NCBI GenBank assembly: GCA_963675565.2
Contig: CAXXYD010000001.1
Location: forward strand, 558,001 to 622,000
Source: JARRKU01 sp963675565
GTDB lineage: Bacteria; Desulfobacterota; Desulfobacteria; Desulfobacterales; Desulfosarcinaceae
Direction of reading: 5' to 3'
DNA: 64,000 nt
The stretch's first letter is position 1. The number at the start of each line of letters is the position of its first letter. A program made the position numbers and the translations under genes. This document shows, in pieces, positions 1-9,612 of the stretch. The notes under the pieces were generated by a model, which ran no database searches, was not told the DNA's origin, and saw only the letters and a list, made by a program, of their open reading frames with translations.

Positions 1-126
1 TAAAGCTCTATCGAATATGCATTTAAGCTTGACAAAAAAAGGCCTTTATGGCCAAAAAAACAGAGTAATCACCACTGCACCCACTGTACTGATCACATCC
101 GGCAATTGACGGCAAGGAGATTCGCG

Positions 127-2004
127 TTGGCCAAAAATGAAAACGATATTCGTTCAACGGAAAAGTTATTAGCACTTATCCGCAGCACAGATTCGGCCCC
201 CGCCCCTGCCCAACCCGGTGATAACCCGGCACGATCGATAAAATCGAAAGACCCTGCTTTCACTCCGCGCGTTTCATTCAAAAAAAAACCGACCGTTGGA
301 ATTGATATCGGCCACACCCATATCAAACTGGCCAAGGTCATCCCTTCTGAAAAACGATACGTGCTTGCCGATTACCTCGACATACCTTTCAATAAATCGA
401 TATCATTGGATGATCCATCATTTTTAAAAACCCTTAAAGCGACACTGGACCAGTTCTGCAAAAGCAGGTCATCATGCAACCTCTGGGGGGCGATTCAATC
501 CGCCAATGTTGAAATACGCGCCATTCAGATTCCGAAACTGCCGCGCAAACAAATCCCCAACGCCATTTTCTGGTCCTTTACCAAAAAGGTCTCCTTTGAC
601 CCCCGACGGGAATTGCTCGACTATGAAATCCTGGGCGATGTCACCGTGGGCGGTATAACCAAAACGGAGGTCGTCACATTCAAGGCCCCTCAAGCGGATG
701 TTGACGCTTTTAAGGCGGCCTTTAAGGCCGTCGGCTACCCACTGAACGGTATTTCTATCGTTCCGTTTGCCATCCAGAATCTGTTCCGCCGACAGATTAT
801 CCCGCACACCGATCATAATTGCTGTTGTCTTTTCGTCGGGCGGGACTGGTCCCGTATCGCCATTTACAACAAAGGCAATCTGGTTTTATCGCGCGGGATC
901 AAGGCCGGTATGCACAGCATGATCGAAGCCATTAACATGGCGATGCAAGGCACCGAGAACTGGCATGAACCGCAACTGGGAAAAAAGGCGGAGGACATGG
1001 GAATACGGGAATACACCGCACCTTCCATAGATCCGCGCGCACAGCAGATTTTTTTCAGATTCATCGGGCAGCCCGACAGCATCGGAAACCAGCCGTTGGA
1101 AAATTCCGAACCGGATCCGGCCACCGTTTTTCAGATGGCGCTGCCTGCATTGGAGCGCCTCATTCGCCAGGTAGAGCGCACCTTTGAGCATTTTGCACTC
1201 AATTACAATAATGAAGGCGTCAGCCGAGTCTATATTTCAGGACAAGTCATTGCCAACAGTACCCTTGTGGACCATTTCGGCAAACAACTGGACCTGCCGG
1301 TCATCCCCATGAACCCCTTCCCTGCCGAAAGCCATTTCGTCCGTGGCATTCGAATACCGCAAAGCGTTTCAGACAAGGAGGCCTATGTACCGGCCATCGG
1401 CCTTGCCCTTTCCGATAACGCCATTACACCCAATTTTCTGTATACCCATGAAGACAAAGAGAAAGCCGAATCCATCCGCCTCAACAACATGCGCATATTG
1501 ACCATCTGTATGCTGTTGCTGATGATCATGATCGCGCTTTTTTCCTGGCAGCAAAAACAACTGGACCACAAAAGAGAAAACATCGCAAAGCTTGACCACC
1601 GACTGATCGCATTTTCTCCGCCGGCCGAAAAAGAGGTCATGCTGGCGCTTTTTGCCAAAACCAAGCGCCAGCGACTGTCCGTGGTCCAGATGGTGCACCG
1701 TTATGCCCCGCTGGCCCTTTTGGCCGAGTTATCTTCGATAACGCCCACCCATATCCGGCTGCTGGATGTTTCCATGGTGCTGGAACCCGAAAGTACTGAA
1801 CATTCCGACCAGAAACCGGGCGGTGTGGTGATAGAAGGCATCATTTTCGGTGAACCCTCATTTTTTGAAACCGCATTGACCAGCTACCTGTTGCGTCTCA
1901 AAAATTCACCGGTTTTTAAAAAGCCCAATGTCCAGAGCAAGCTGATCGAATATTATGACGAGCAGGAAGTCATGCGCTTCACAACCCGTCTGGAGGTATT
2001 CTGA
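127..2004 (+). CDS. PilM/PilN-like pilus assembly protein (MshI-like fusion)
   Basis: Inner-membrane platform protein of a type IV pilus. Residues about 57-450 form an actin-like PilM-type ATPase domain, with the phosphate-1 motif VGIDIGHTHIKLAKV at about 57-71. A single membrane segment (about 456-476) is followed by a coiled coil and a PilN-like periplasmic domain. The protein therefore joins roles that PilM and PilN split elsewhere, as in MshI/GspL-like proteins. An upstream in-frame TTG at 106 exists, but TTG 127 has AAGGAG at 114-119 with ideal spacing, so I start there (625 aa). It is the first gene of the pilus run and is followed by PilO-, PilP- and secretin-like genes. The family call is firm; the MshI label rests on gene order. 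Confidence 0.85.
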   Translation: MAKNENDIRSTEKLLALIRSTDSAPAPAQPGDNPARSIKSKDPAFTPRVSFKKKPTVGIDIGHTHIKLAKVIPSEKRYVLADYLDIPFNKSISLDDPSFLKTLKATLDQFCKSRSSCNLWGAIQSANVEIRAIQIPKLPRKQIPNAIFWSFTKKVSFDPRRELLDYEILGDVTVGGITKTEVVTFKAPQADVDAFKAAFKAVGYPLNGISIVPFAIQNLFRRQIIPHTDHNCCCLFVGRDWSRIAIYNKGNLVLSRGIKAGMHSMIEAINMAMQGTENWHEPQLGKKAEDMGIREYTAPSIDPRAQQIFFRFIGQPDSIGNQPLENSEPDPATVFQMALPALERLIRQVERTFEHFALNYNNEGVSRVYISGQVIANSTLVDHFGKQLDLPVIPMNPFPAESHFVRGIRIPQSVSDKEAYVPAIGLALSDNAITPNFLYTHEDKEKAESIRLNNMRILTICMLLLMIMIALFSWQQKQLDHKRENIAKLDHRLIAFSPPAEKEVMLALFAKTKRQRLSVVQMVHRYAPLALLAELSSITPTHIRLLDVSMVLEPESTEHSDQKPGGVVIEGIIFGEPSFFETALTSYLLRLKNSPVFKKPNVQSKLIEYYDEQEVMRFTTRLEVF

Positions 2005-2064
2005 CGCTTTGAATAAACCATTGATCGAGATAAAATACAGGGCAACACGCAATTGGGGATCCTT

Positions 2065-2592
2065 ATGGGAAAATTAACCGTACAGTCGAGCAACTTGACC
2101 TATTTTATCATCTGCCTGCTCGGCATCGCGGCCTTCTTTTTCGTGGGTATCTTTCCCAACTTTACAGCACTTCGGGATATGGACGCCGAAATTGCACAGT
2201 TGCACGACAAGGTTAAAACCCAGGAGATGCTCTTTCCCGTCTATCAGAAGCTGATCCAGGAAATTACGACCCAAGTTCCCACTTCGCTCGCATTGCCCAA
2301 GAAACAGAAAATTTCCCACAATGACCTTGCCGGCATAAACGAATTGTTTGGCCGTCTGGCCCGCGAAAATCATGTGGCATTCAACCGGGCCGTTCCGGAT
2401 GTCAGCAACTATCTCAACGACACGGGATATTTGGCCATGAACATCGATTTTACCGGAGATTTCTTCAATTTGCGCAACCTGTTGATGAGCATCTGTCAAT
2501 TGCCTTATCTGGAGTCCATTGACGAAATGCGAATAGAAACACGCAAGCAAAAGAAACATATGGAATTCAAAATTAAAATTAACCAGGAATAG
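2065..2592 (+). CDS. PilO-like pilus assembly protein (MshJ position)
   Basis: Small bitopic inner-membrane protein. One membrane helix lies at about residues 10-31, then a coiled-coil stretch and a compact periplasmic domain typical of PilO/GspM-like proteins that pair with PilN to align the pilus machine. An upstream TTG at 2053 is in frame; ATG 2065 is preceded by a GGGG stretch at 2055-2058 and is preferred (175 aa). It sits between the PilM/N-like and PilP-like genes, the position of mshJ in MSHA loci. Sequence conservation in this family is low, so the call relies on topology, length and neighbours. Confidence 0.75.
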   Translation: MGKLTVQSSNLTYFIICLLGIAAFFFVGIFPNFTALRDMDAEIAQLHDKVKTQEMLFPVYQKLIQEITTQVPTSLALPKKQKISHNDLAGINELFGRLARENHVAFNRAVPDVSNYLNDTGYLAMNIDFTGDFFNLRNLLMSICQLPYLESIDEMRIETRKQKKHMEFKIKINQE

Positions 2593-2635
2593 ATCACATG
2601 GCACCCTTAACCCAGACCGGCAAAGCGACACCATC

Positions 2636-3163
2636 ATGACAAAGCGCGAAAAAGTAATCGTCAGCATTATGTGCCTGACCATTATCTACGGCGCCTATGA
2701 GATGCTGGGCGTTCGTCGGACCCGAAAAGCCGCTCCTGTAGTGAAAACCACACCCACGGCGGATTTGAAAAGCTTTGTCGCCGAGGTCTCCCAAAAGATT
2801 GCCAGCGACAAAATGGCCGAAGAATATCAATACATAATCGCCAAAGCCGGCGCCCCATGGCCCAAAGACCCCTTTCTGCAATCGGTTGAACCCCTTAAGT
2901 CCAGCCTCGTGCCAAAGGCCCCGGTGTCTGTTGCGGCCGGCGCCGAGCGGCCGCCGGACTTTGTTTATACCGGCTTTCTGTCCCTGGGCAAAACCAAAAT
3001 GGCTATTGTCAATGGATTGGAATATACCGAGGGTGAAGCTTTGACCACGGGCCGCTATTACGTTAAAACCATTTTCCCGAACCGGGTAATCATCGCCCGC
3101 ACGGACAACTCGGAAACCATTCAATTGCCCATCAAAGAGATGGATTTCGAATTGGAAAATTAA
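2636..3163 (+). CDS. PilP/GspC-like pilus protein (MshK position)
   Basis: 175-aa protein with one N-terminal membrane helix (about residues 7-23), a linker, and a C-terminal small beta domain (about 105-172) resembling the PilP/GspC homology region. Such domains bind the N-domains of the secretin. There is no lipobox, so it looks anchored by the helix rather than by lipid. It ends 15 bp before the secretin gene, which supports a role in linking the PilM/N/O platform to the outer-membrane channel. The assignment is from topology and position. Confidence 0.65.
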   Translation: MTKREKVIVSIMCLTIIYGAYEMLGVRRTRKAAPVVKTTPTADLKSFVAEVSQKIASDKMAEEYQYIIAKAGAPWPKDPFLQSVEPLKSSLVPKAPVSVAAGAERPPDFVYTGFLSLGKTKMAIVNGLEYTEGEALTTGRYYVKTIFPNRVIIARTDNSETIQLPIKEMDFELEN

Positions 3164-3178
3164 CTTAACCGTCTGGAT

Positions 3179-4750
3179 ATGAATATGACCTGTCTCAAAA
3201 TCAAAGATGCCATGGCAATGGCGCTGATCCTGTCGATGCTTTTCGTTTCGGGTTGCGCCAAAAACCAGGAGGCCAAGCCATCCTCGTTTGACAAATGGCA
3301 AGACATGGCAAAAAACAGCCGCGGCTATTCGCCATCGCCTCGCGCACGAAGCTTCGAACTGCCGGCCAAAAAAATTGAAACCATCTCCCCTCAAGATGCC
3401 CTGACAGAACCTTTGCGACCACTTCCAGAACGAAAAATCACGATGAAAATGCACCAGGCCGGCGTGGCCGTTTTGCTGCGCGCATTGGCCCGCTCGGTCA
3501 ATCTCAATATGATGATCAACGAAAATGTAACCGGCAAGATCAGTATTAACGTAATTGATGCCCGCTGGGATCAGGTGTTTACCGCTATTTTGAAATCGCG
3601 CGGCTTAACCTATGAATGGGAAGGCGATATCATCCGCATTATCACGGCCGAGGATCGCAAACGAAATCTGGAAAACCTGGAAGCCCAGGAAAAAATAATG
3701 GCCAAGAAACGTGAAATGGAAATGCAGGCGCCTCTGGTGACCAAAATCATCCCCATTGATTTCGCCTCTGCGGAAAAACTCAAAGCAAGCGTCGAAAAGG
3801 TGCTGAGCACCAAAAAACCCGGGGAACCGGTGGGGTTCGTCATGGTCGACAGCCATACCAATTCACTGATCGTTCAAGCCTCCCCCACGGATATCAAACG
3901 AATCGTTCCCTTGATCACTGAACTGGATCGACCGACACCGCAAATTTTGATTGAAGCCTTCATCGTTGAAACCACCAACCAGACTGCCAGAGAGCTGGGG
4001 GTCGAGTGGGGCGGTCTTTACCAGAACGTGGACGGCAACTATTGGATTACACCGGACCCCTCCGCAGCCATATCCAACGCCACTTTGGGTACAGGGCTCA
4101 ATCCCGCCGCGGGTACGGCTGTGAACTTTCCGGCCAACCTGGGCAATGCCAACCAGACGGGCACCGGGCTGACCCTGGGATTGATCACCGAAGGCGCTGA
4201 CCGCATCCTCTCCTTTCAACTGTCCGCATTGGAAGAAGAGGGAAAGTTGAACATCCTTTCGAGCCCATCCATCACAACCCTGGACAATCGCAAGGCGACC
4301 ATTGAAAGCGGAAGCGAAATTCCCATTCAAATCGTTGAAAGTGACAATGTCGAGGTGGTTTACAAATCCGCCGTTTTAAGCCTCGAGGTAACGCCGCATG
4401 TCATTCAGGGCAACGCCCTCAAGCTAGAAATCAGAACCACCAAGGATGAAGTCGGGACCGTCAGCACGGTCAACCAGTACCCGACCATCATCACCAAAAA
4501 GGCGTCCACCAATGTAATCTTGTTCGACGGCCAGACGACAGTGATTGGCGGACTCAAGAAAAATACCGAACAGAACAATGAGGCCGGCGTCCCGCTGCTG
4601 TGGAAAATACCCTTGCTCGGCAACCTTTTCAAAAATCAGAGCAAGAGAGACCAAATGGAAGACCTGTTGATTTTCATCACCCCCCATATTCTGAAAACAC
4701 GACCCACTGAGGCGGTGGACGCCCCATCCGGCGATCATTTGGAAAAATAA
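3179..4750 (+). CDS. mshL: Type IV pilus secretin (MshL/PilQ family)
   Basis: Outer-membrane secretin, 523 aa. A lipoprotein signal ends at Cys26 (lipobox FVSGC), so the protein is probably lipidated. An STN/N-domain region is visible at about 92-155 and a second N-domain at about 185-250. The C-terminal secretin domain runs from about 250 to 515, including the family-typical stretch around PQILIEAFIVE and the late GGL and IPLLGNLF motifs. In the MSHA system MshL forms the channel through which the pilus exits. The neighbouring MshM-, MshE- and MshG-like genes make MshL a better match than PilQ, which usually lies with pilMNOP without an ExeA-like ATPase. Confidence 0.9.
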   Translation: MNMTCLKIKDAMAMALILSMLFVSGCAKNQEAKPSSFDKWQDMAKNSRGYSPSPRARSFELPAKKIETISPQDALTEPLRPLPERKITMKMHQAGVAVLLRALARSVNLNMMINENVTGKISINVIDARWDQVFTAILKSRGLTYEWEGDIIRIITAEDRKRNLENLEAQEKIMAKKREMEMQAPLVTKIIPIDFASAEKLKASVEKVLSTKKPGEPVGFVMVDSHTNSLIVQASPTDIKRIVPLITELDRPTPQILIEAFIVETTNQTARELGVEWGGLYQNVDGNYWITPDPSAAISNATLGTGLNPAAGTAVNFPANLGNANQTGTGLTLGLITEGADRILSFQLSALEEEGKLNILSSPSITTLDNRKATIESGSEIPIQIVESDNVEVVYKSAVLSLEVTPHVIQGNALKLEIRTTKDEVGTVSTVNQYPTIITKKASTNVILFDGQTTVIGGLKKNTEQNNEAGVPLLWKIPLLGNLFKNQSKRDQMEDLLIFITPHILKTRPTEAVDAPSGDHLEK

Positions 4751-4776
4751 TAATGATAACATCCTAAAGAACCAAA

Positions 4777-6468
4777 ATGGACTATTACAAGCTTTTACAG
4801 CTCGATCGGGAACCCTTCTCCAATTCGCCGGATCCCGACTATTTTTATCCATCCAGACAGCATGTGGCCTGCCTGCAGAAGCTTGAACTGGCCCTGAGGT
4901 TGAAGCGTGGCCTCAACGTGGTCATCGGTGACGTCGGCACGGGTAAAACAACCCTTTGCCGCCAATTGATCCGGAAGTTTTCAGATGATGCGCAGGTTGA
5001 ATCGTATTTGATTCTGGACCCCTCCTTTGATTCGACACAGCCGTTTCTGCTGCATCTGCATGAACTCATTTGCGGCTATAAGGATGACCCGGCGCTCAGC
5101 GATCTGGCCCTGAAGGAAAACATCAAGCAACATCTATTTAAAAAAGGCGTCGATGAGCATAAAACGGTCGTGTTGATCATCGACGAGGGGCAAAAGACCA
5201 CGGATTCATGCCTCGAAATCCTTCGCGAGCTGCTCAATTTCGAAACCAATACCTACAAATTGCTCCAAATCGTTATTTTTGCACAGCTTGAATTCAAGGG
5301 CCTGCTGGACCGGCACGTAAATTTCAGCGACCGCATCAACCTGCTGCACTATTTGGCGCCGATGGATTTCAAAGATACCCGCAGAATGGTCAATCATCGG
5401 ATCAAGCTGTCCAGCGCCGGGCCGCGCCCCCAAAAAATATTCACCCGACCGGCACTGTGGGCCATCTACAGGTCCAGCCGCGGGTACCCGCGAAAAATCA
5501 TTCATATCTGCCATCAGAGTATTCTGGCCATGATCATTCAAAACCGCAGCACGGCCGGCTGGGCCTTGATTCGGAGCTGTAAGAAAAGGCTTTCCGCACC
5601 GACCGCTCCAACCCGTCGGGCGGCGGTTTTGTTCACCGTCCTGCTGCTTGTGGGATCGGCCTTTTATTTGTACAACACCGACCGGGTCGGAAGCGGGCAC
5701 CATGACGGGAGGATGCAGGCCATAAAAATATACCCGAAAGCGGATCCGTCCATCCCGGCGGCCATCGATATACCAACGGCGGCAGGGATCCCGCCGCAGC
5801 TCCAGGGGGCGGAAAATTCAGCATTGGCCGGCAACGATGCCGCTTCCCGGTCCATAGCCTCCGGCAACCTCCCGGCCGAGGCGTATGCCTCGGGGATTGA
5901 AAAAAAATCGGGTCCGGCCCCCCAAACGGATGCCGACACCGGAAAACAAAAGCCGGTGCAAAATTCAGACCCGCCGGCCAGCCTTGGCAGACTCATCGTC
6001 AAACCCGGTGATACACTGGTCGATCTGGTTTTCCAGGTCTACGGCACCCGGCAGAACGCATTTTTGCGTGCGGTCATCGATGCCAACCGGCAAATCGCCG
6101 ATCCCAATGTAATCGACATCGGCAACGTTCTATCGTTTCCGCCATTGTCCCGTAAAATCCGTCCGGCCGAGACAACGCCCGTCTATTGGGTTAAATTGGG
6201 CGATTACCAATCCTTGCCGCAGGCGGCACAGCAAGTGCATCAAATTTCAAGCACCACATCGATTCCTGTTCACATGATACCCGCCTGGTCACCGACCACG
6301 GGGTTGCATTTTCCATTGCTGGTTAAGCGATATTTTACGGATGCCCGATCGGCAGCCGATTACGCCGATGCACTGCCTGAAAATAATACCGGGCAGGCAG
6401 AAGTGATGTCCTCCTGGCCCAATGGCACAATTTTTTATGCAGATCCATACGCCGGATCCGTGCATTAG
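4777..6468 (+). CDS. mshM: MshM/ExeA-like AAA ATPase with LysM and SPOR-like modules
   Basis: 563 aa. The N-terminal 270 residues form an ExeA/MshM-type AAA ATPase with Walker A GDVGTGKTT at 51-59 and Walker B VVLIIDEGQ at about 131-139. A membrane helix follows at about 282-299. After a low-complexity linker comes a LysM-like module at about 406-450 and a SPOR-like region at about 470-555. ExeA-type proteins help secretins insert through peptidoglycan, and both C-terminal modules fit a peptidoglycan-binding job. MshM of model systems lacks this tail as I recall it, so the domain set is worth noting. It lies 26 bp after the secretin gene. Confidence 0.85.
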   Translation: MDYYKLLQLDREPFSNSPDPDYFYPSRQHVACLQKLELALRLKRGLNVVIGDVGTGKTTLCRQLIRKFSDDAQVESYLILDPSFDSTQPFLLHLHELICGYKDDPALSDLALKENIKQHLFKKGVDEHKTVVLIIDEGQKTTDSCLEILRELLNFETNTYKLLQIVIFAQLEFKGLLDRHVNFSDRINLLHYLAPMDFKDTRRMVNHRIKLSSAGPRPQKIFTRPALWAIYRSSRGYPRKIIHICHQSILAMIIQNRSTAGWALIRSCKKRLSAPTAPTRRAAVLFTVLLLVGSAFYLYNTDRVGSGHHDGRMQAIKIYPKADPSIPAAIDIPTAAGIPPQLQGAENSALAGNDAASRSIASGNLPAEAYASGIEKKSGPAPQTDADTGKQKPVQNSDPPASLGRLIVKPGDTLVDLVFQVYGTRQNAFLRAVIDANRQIADPNVIDIGNVLSFPPLSRKIRPAETTPVYWVKLGDYQSLPQAAQQVHQISSTTSIPVHMIPAWSPTTGLHFPLLVKRYFTDARSAADYADALPENNTGQAEVMSSWPNGTIFYADPYAGSVH

Positions 6469-6495
6469 CATGCCTGCAATTTTAGAGGGGTTCAA

Positions 6496-8205
6496 TTGAG
6501 AAACAAAAAGAAAATCGGGGAGATGCTGGTTGAAGCCGGACTGATGACCGAAGAACAGCTCAAGCAGGCCGTGATCGATCATAAGCGCAACAATTTAAAG
6601 TTGGGACAGTACCTGGTTCGAGAAGGCATTGTCAGCGGGGGCCAGATTTCAGATTTGATCTCGCGGCAGCTGAAAATAGCCAAGTACTACCCTGACAATT
6701 TCCCCATCGACATGAGCCTCGCCGAAATAATCCCTTTGGAACAGGCCCAGAAATTTCAGGCGGTGCCCATATCCAGATCCAATTCCCTGCTCACCCTGGC
6801 GATGACGGACCCCATGGATATCGATGCCCTGGATGCCATGGAGGTCTTTACCAACATGGAAATCGAGGCCGTGATCTGCACCTATCAGGAGTGGAACCAC
6901 CTCCTGGGGAGTCTCTACGGAACTTACTCCACCATGGGTGGTATGCTCGAAAGCATGGAAGAAATGCAAATCGAGCCGTCCACAGAGGGTGACCGCGACC
7001 GGACCGCGGACGACCTTGAAGTCCGGTCCCTGCATGATATGGCCGAAGAGGCGCCCGTTATCCGGCTGGTCAACTCTATTCTCTCACAGGCCGTTCGCGA
7101 CGGTGCCAGCGATGTTCATATCAGCCCTGAAAAAGATCGGGTGCAGGTTCGTTTTCGCGTCGATGGAAAACTGCATGAAGTACCGGCTCCCCCCAAATCC
7201 ATGCACCTGCTGATCGTCTCGCGGCTCAAAATACTGGCCAATATGGATATCTCGCTATCCCGAATCCCGCAGGACGGCCGTTTTACGCTTCGCATGGAAA
7301 ATAAGGAAATCAATATCCGGGCTTCCACCATCCCCACCATATATGGTGAGAACATGGTCCTGCGTCTTCTTGACACCAGCAGCGGCGTATTTTCCCTGGA
7401 GGAACTGGGAATGGCGGCCAGCGATATTGAGAAGCTTGAATCCATGATTTTCCGGCCGTATGGCATGATCCTCAGCACAGGGCCCACCGGCAGCGGAAAG
7501 AGCACCACCCTTTACTCCATCCTGAAACGGATCAACCAGCCGGACATCAATATCATCACATTGGAAGATCCGGTGGAGTATCGCGTAAACAAGATTCGTC
7601 AAATTCAACTCAACCGCAAAGCGGGAATGTCTTTTGCCAGCGGGCTGCGCGCCATCATGCGCCAGGACCCGGATGTCATCATGGTCGGTGAAACCCGGGA
7701 CGCCGAAACCGCCAGCATTTCGGTTCAGTCATCGCTGACCGGTCATCGGGTATTGAGCACCGTGCACACCAACGATGCAGCGGGAGCCATCACCCGGTTC
7801 ATCGATATGGGCATTGAACCCTTTCTGGTCTCGTCCGTCATGCTGGTCTCCATTGCCCAGCGATTGGTCCGCAAAGTCTGCCCCTATTGCCGGAAACCGC
7901 ACGATCCGCCCAAGGCGGCCCTGAAATTCTGGGGGCTCGATAAAAAAGACGATGCCAATTTTGTCAAAGGCACGGGGTGTTTCAACTGCATGGATAAAGG
8001 GTACAAGGGCAGGACCGGGATTTTTGAAGTGCTGGTAATCGATGAAATGGTGCAGGACATGATCCTCAAGCGGCGCTCGGCCCAGGAAATCACCCGCGCA
8101 GCGCACCAATCCGGGCGTTTGAGGACCTTGAAAGAGGACGCCGCTGAAAAGGTGGCCCGCGGAATAACCACTCTGGATGAAGCCGCATCAGCGGTCATGG
8201 TGTGA
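6496..8205 (+). CDS. mshE: Pilus extension ATPase (MshE/PilB family)
   Basis: Cytoplasmic hexameric ATPase that powers pilin polymerisation. Residues about 1-140 match the MshEN-type N-domain, which binds c-di-GMP in the studied MshE proteins. The catalytic domain has Walker A GPTGSGKSTT from residue 329 and the Asp- and His-box region after it. A tetracysteine zinc site uses C462, C465, C495 and C498. The start is TTG 6496, chosen because AGAGGGG at 6484-6490 precedes it by 5 nt and the protein aligns from there. It is followed 3 bp later by the MshG-like gene. A second, GAF-bearing ATPase of this family lies at 54298. Confidence 0.92.
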   Translation: MRNKKKIGEMLVEAGLMTEEQLKQAVIDHKRNNLKLGQYLVREGIVSGGQISDLISRQLKIAKYYPDNFPIDMSLAEIIPLEQAQKFQAVPISRSNSLLTLAMTDPMDIDALDAMEVFTNMEIEAVICTYQEWNHLLGSLYGTYSTMGGMLESMEEMQIEPSTEGDRDRTADDLEVRSLHDMAEEAPVIRLVNSILSQAVRDGASDVHISPEKDRVQVRFRVDGKLHEVPAPPKSMHLLIVSRLKILANMDISLSRIPQDGRFTLRMENKEINIRASTIPTIYGENMVLRLLDTSSGVFSLEELGMAASDIEKLESMIFRPYGMILSTGPTGSGKSTTLYSILKRINQPDINIITLEDPVEYRVNKIRQIQLNRKAGMSFASGLRAIMRQDPDVIMVGETRDAETASISVQSSLTGHRVLSTVHTNDAAGAITRFIDMGIEPFLVSSVMLVSIAQRLVRKVCPYCRKPHDPPKAALKFWGLDKKDDANFVKGTGCFNCMDKGYKGRTGIFEVLVIDEMVQDMILKRRSAQEITRAAHQSGRLRTLKEDAAEKVARGITTLDEAASAVMV

Positions 8206-8208
8206 TCG

Positions 8209-9429
8209 ATGCCCATATTTAGCTACAAAGCCATTAACGACAGCGGCGCCACCGTTTCGGGAACCATTGAGGCCGACAGCGTCGACGGGGTCAACGCCAT
8301 CCTGGTCGGGCGCGGCTTGATTCCATCCCGGGTTGTGGATCACCAGTCGGCGAACCCCCTGTCGAACGTTTCGACCTTTCTCCAGCGGTTTCGTTCGGTA
8401 CAATCCGAAGAGCTGATCCTTTTTACCAAGCAGTTCAGGACAATGGTCCGCGCCGGTGTGCCCATGATGACCCTGCTGCAGACCCTCGAGAGCCAGACCG
8501 AAGATCCGCTGTTAAAAAAAATAATCAACCACCTGACCCAAGACATCAGTGAAGGGTTGAGCCTGCACGACGCATTCCGGAAATACCCGAAAGTTTTCCC
8601 GCCGCTGTACTGCAGCATGGTGCGCGCCGGGGAAGCCAGCGGTGCGTTGCCGGAGGTGCTGGCGCGATTGATTTATATCATGGAACACGAACATAAAATG
8701 CGGGCCGATATCCGGTCCGCCCTTCAATATCCGGTGATCGTGTTGAGTTTCCTGATCATTTCCTTTTTCGTTCTGCTGACCTTCGTGATTCCTAAATTCG
8801 CAGTGATCTTTGAAAGGGCCGGTTTACAATTGCCTTTACTGACCCGCATCTGCGTGGCCATGTACGAATTCTTATTGAGCTACTGGCCCCCGATTTTGAT
8901 CGTCGGCCTGGGTGCCATCGTCTTTTTGGCCTATTATGTCAAAACGGACAAGGGACGCCTGATTAAAGACACCCTGATGCTGAACTTGCCACTGCTGGGC
9001 CCGCTGTTCAACAAGGCTGCCATGTCGCGGTTTGCCAGCATTTTTTCAATTTTACAGTCCAGCGGCGTCGCCGTACTCGAATCCATGCACATTTTATCCG
9101 GCACGATGAACAATGCCGCCATATCCCTTGAATTCGGCCGGATTACAGAGCGCCTCGAAGAGGGACGCGGCATTTCCGTTCCACTTCGACAGGCCCGATA
9201 CTTTACCCCCATTGTCATCAATATGGTGGCCATTGGCGAAGAATCCGGCAATATGGAGGAAATGCTCAACGACATATCCGCCCATTATGATGATGAACTC
9301 GAATATGCCATGAAACGGCTGTCCGATTCGGTCGGTCCCATAATGACCATCGGACTTGCCGCCGTTATCGGCTTTTTTGCACTGGCGATCTACATGCCCA
9401 TGTGGGATTTGACGCGGGTGGTGCAGTAG
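8209..9429 (+). CDS. mshG: Pilus inner-membrane platform protein (MshG/PilC/GspF)
   Basis: 406-aa GspF-family protein with two repeated T2SSF cytoplasmic domains (about 70-193 and 273-395) separated by membrane segments near 170-190, 220-240 and 375-398. It forms the rotating core of the pilus machine on which the extension ATPase acts. It starts 3 bp after mshE, indicating one transcript. The family call is firm from length, repeat layout and the typical motifs around FTKQFRTMVRAGVPM and VRAGEASGALPEVL. Downstream is a palindromic repeat and then a sigma54 activator. Confidence 0.92.
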   Translation: MPIFSYKAINDSGATVSGTIEADSVDGVNAILVGRGLIPSRVVDHQSANPLSNVSTFLQRFRSVQSEELILFTKQFRTMVRAGVPMMTLLQTLESQTEDPLLKKIINHLTQDISEGLSLHDAFRKYPKVFPPLYCSMVRAGEASGALPEVLARLIYIMEHEHKMRADIRSALQYPVIVLSFLIISFFVLLTFVIPKFAVIFERAGLQLPLLTRICVAMYEFLLSYWPPILIVGLGAIVFLAYYVKTDKGRLIKDTLMLNLPLLGPLFNKAAMSRFASIFSILQSSGVAVLESMHILSGTMNNAAISLEFGRITERLEEGRGISVPLRQARYFTPIVINMVAIGEESGNMEEMLNDISAHYDDELEYAMKRLSDSVGPIMTIGLAAVIGFFALAIYMPMWDLTRVVQ

Positions 9430-9560
9430 CAAGATCAATAGTAATGCGTTGCAAGTTACAAGTTTCCAGTTGTGGTTCGCGCTGCGCGCGGACCAGATCT
9501 TACAACATGACAGAATTCCTCAACTCGGAACTTGTCACTCGTCACTCGTCACTCATCTTG
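9430..9560. repeat. Heptamer-arm palindromic element, copy A
   Basis: Imperfect inverted repeat. The ends are CAAGATC (9430-9436) and CATCTTG (9554-9560). The right arm contains the 7-nt tandem GTCACTC three times (9534-9554). The centre holds the conserved core GGTTCGCGCTGCGCGC (9474-9489) followed by a GACAGAATTCC block. It shares core and arms with copies at 13864, 18521, 33405 and 45665. Confidence 0.85.
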
Positions 9561-9612
9561 TGTGATTTCGCCGCAAAAACCTGTTTTGCGGGTGAATAAA
9601 GAGGTGCCCTAT

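Noticed and set aside
35..60. GGCC-TTTAT-GGCC flanked by A-runs as a terminator
   Set aside because: The stem is only 4 bp and the T-run would be on the - strand, where no gene ends.
9534..9557. GTCACTC tandem as a CRISPR-like array
   Set aside because: Units are 7 nt with no spacers.
9532..9612. N-terminal extension of the sigma54 activator frame into the repeat
   Set aside because: The stretch is repeat copy A sequence (heptamers) and its tail, with no ribosome site; starts at 9592-9613 fit better.
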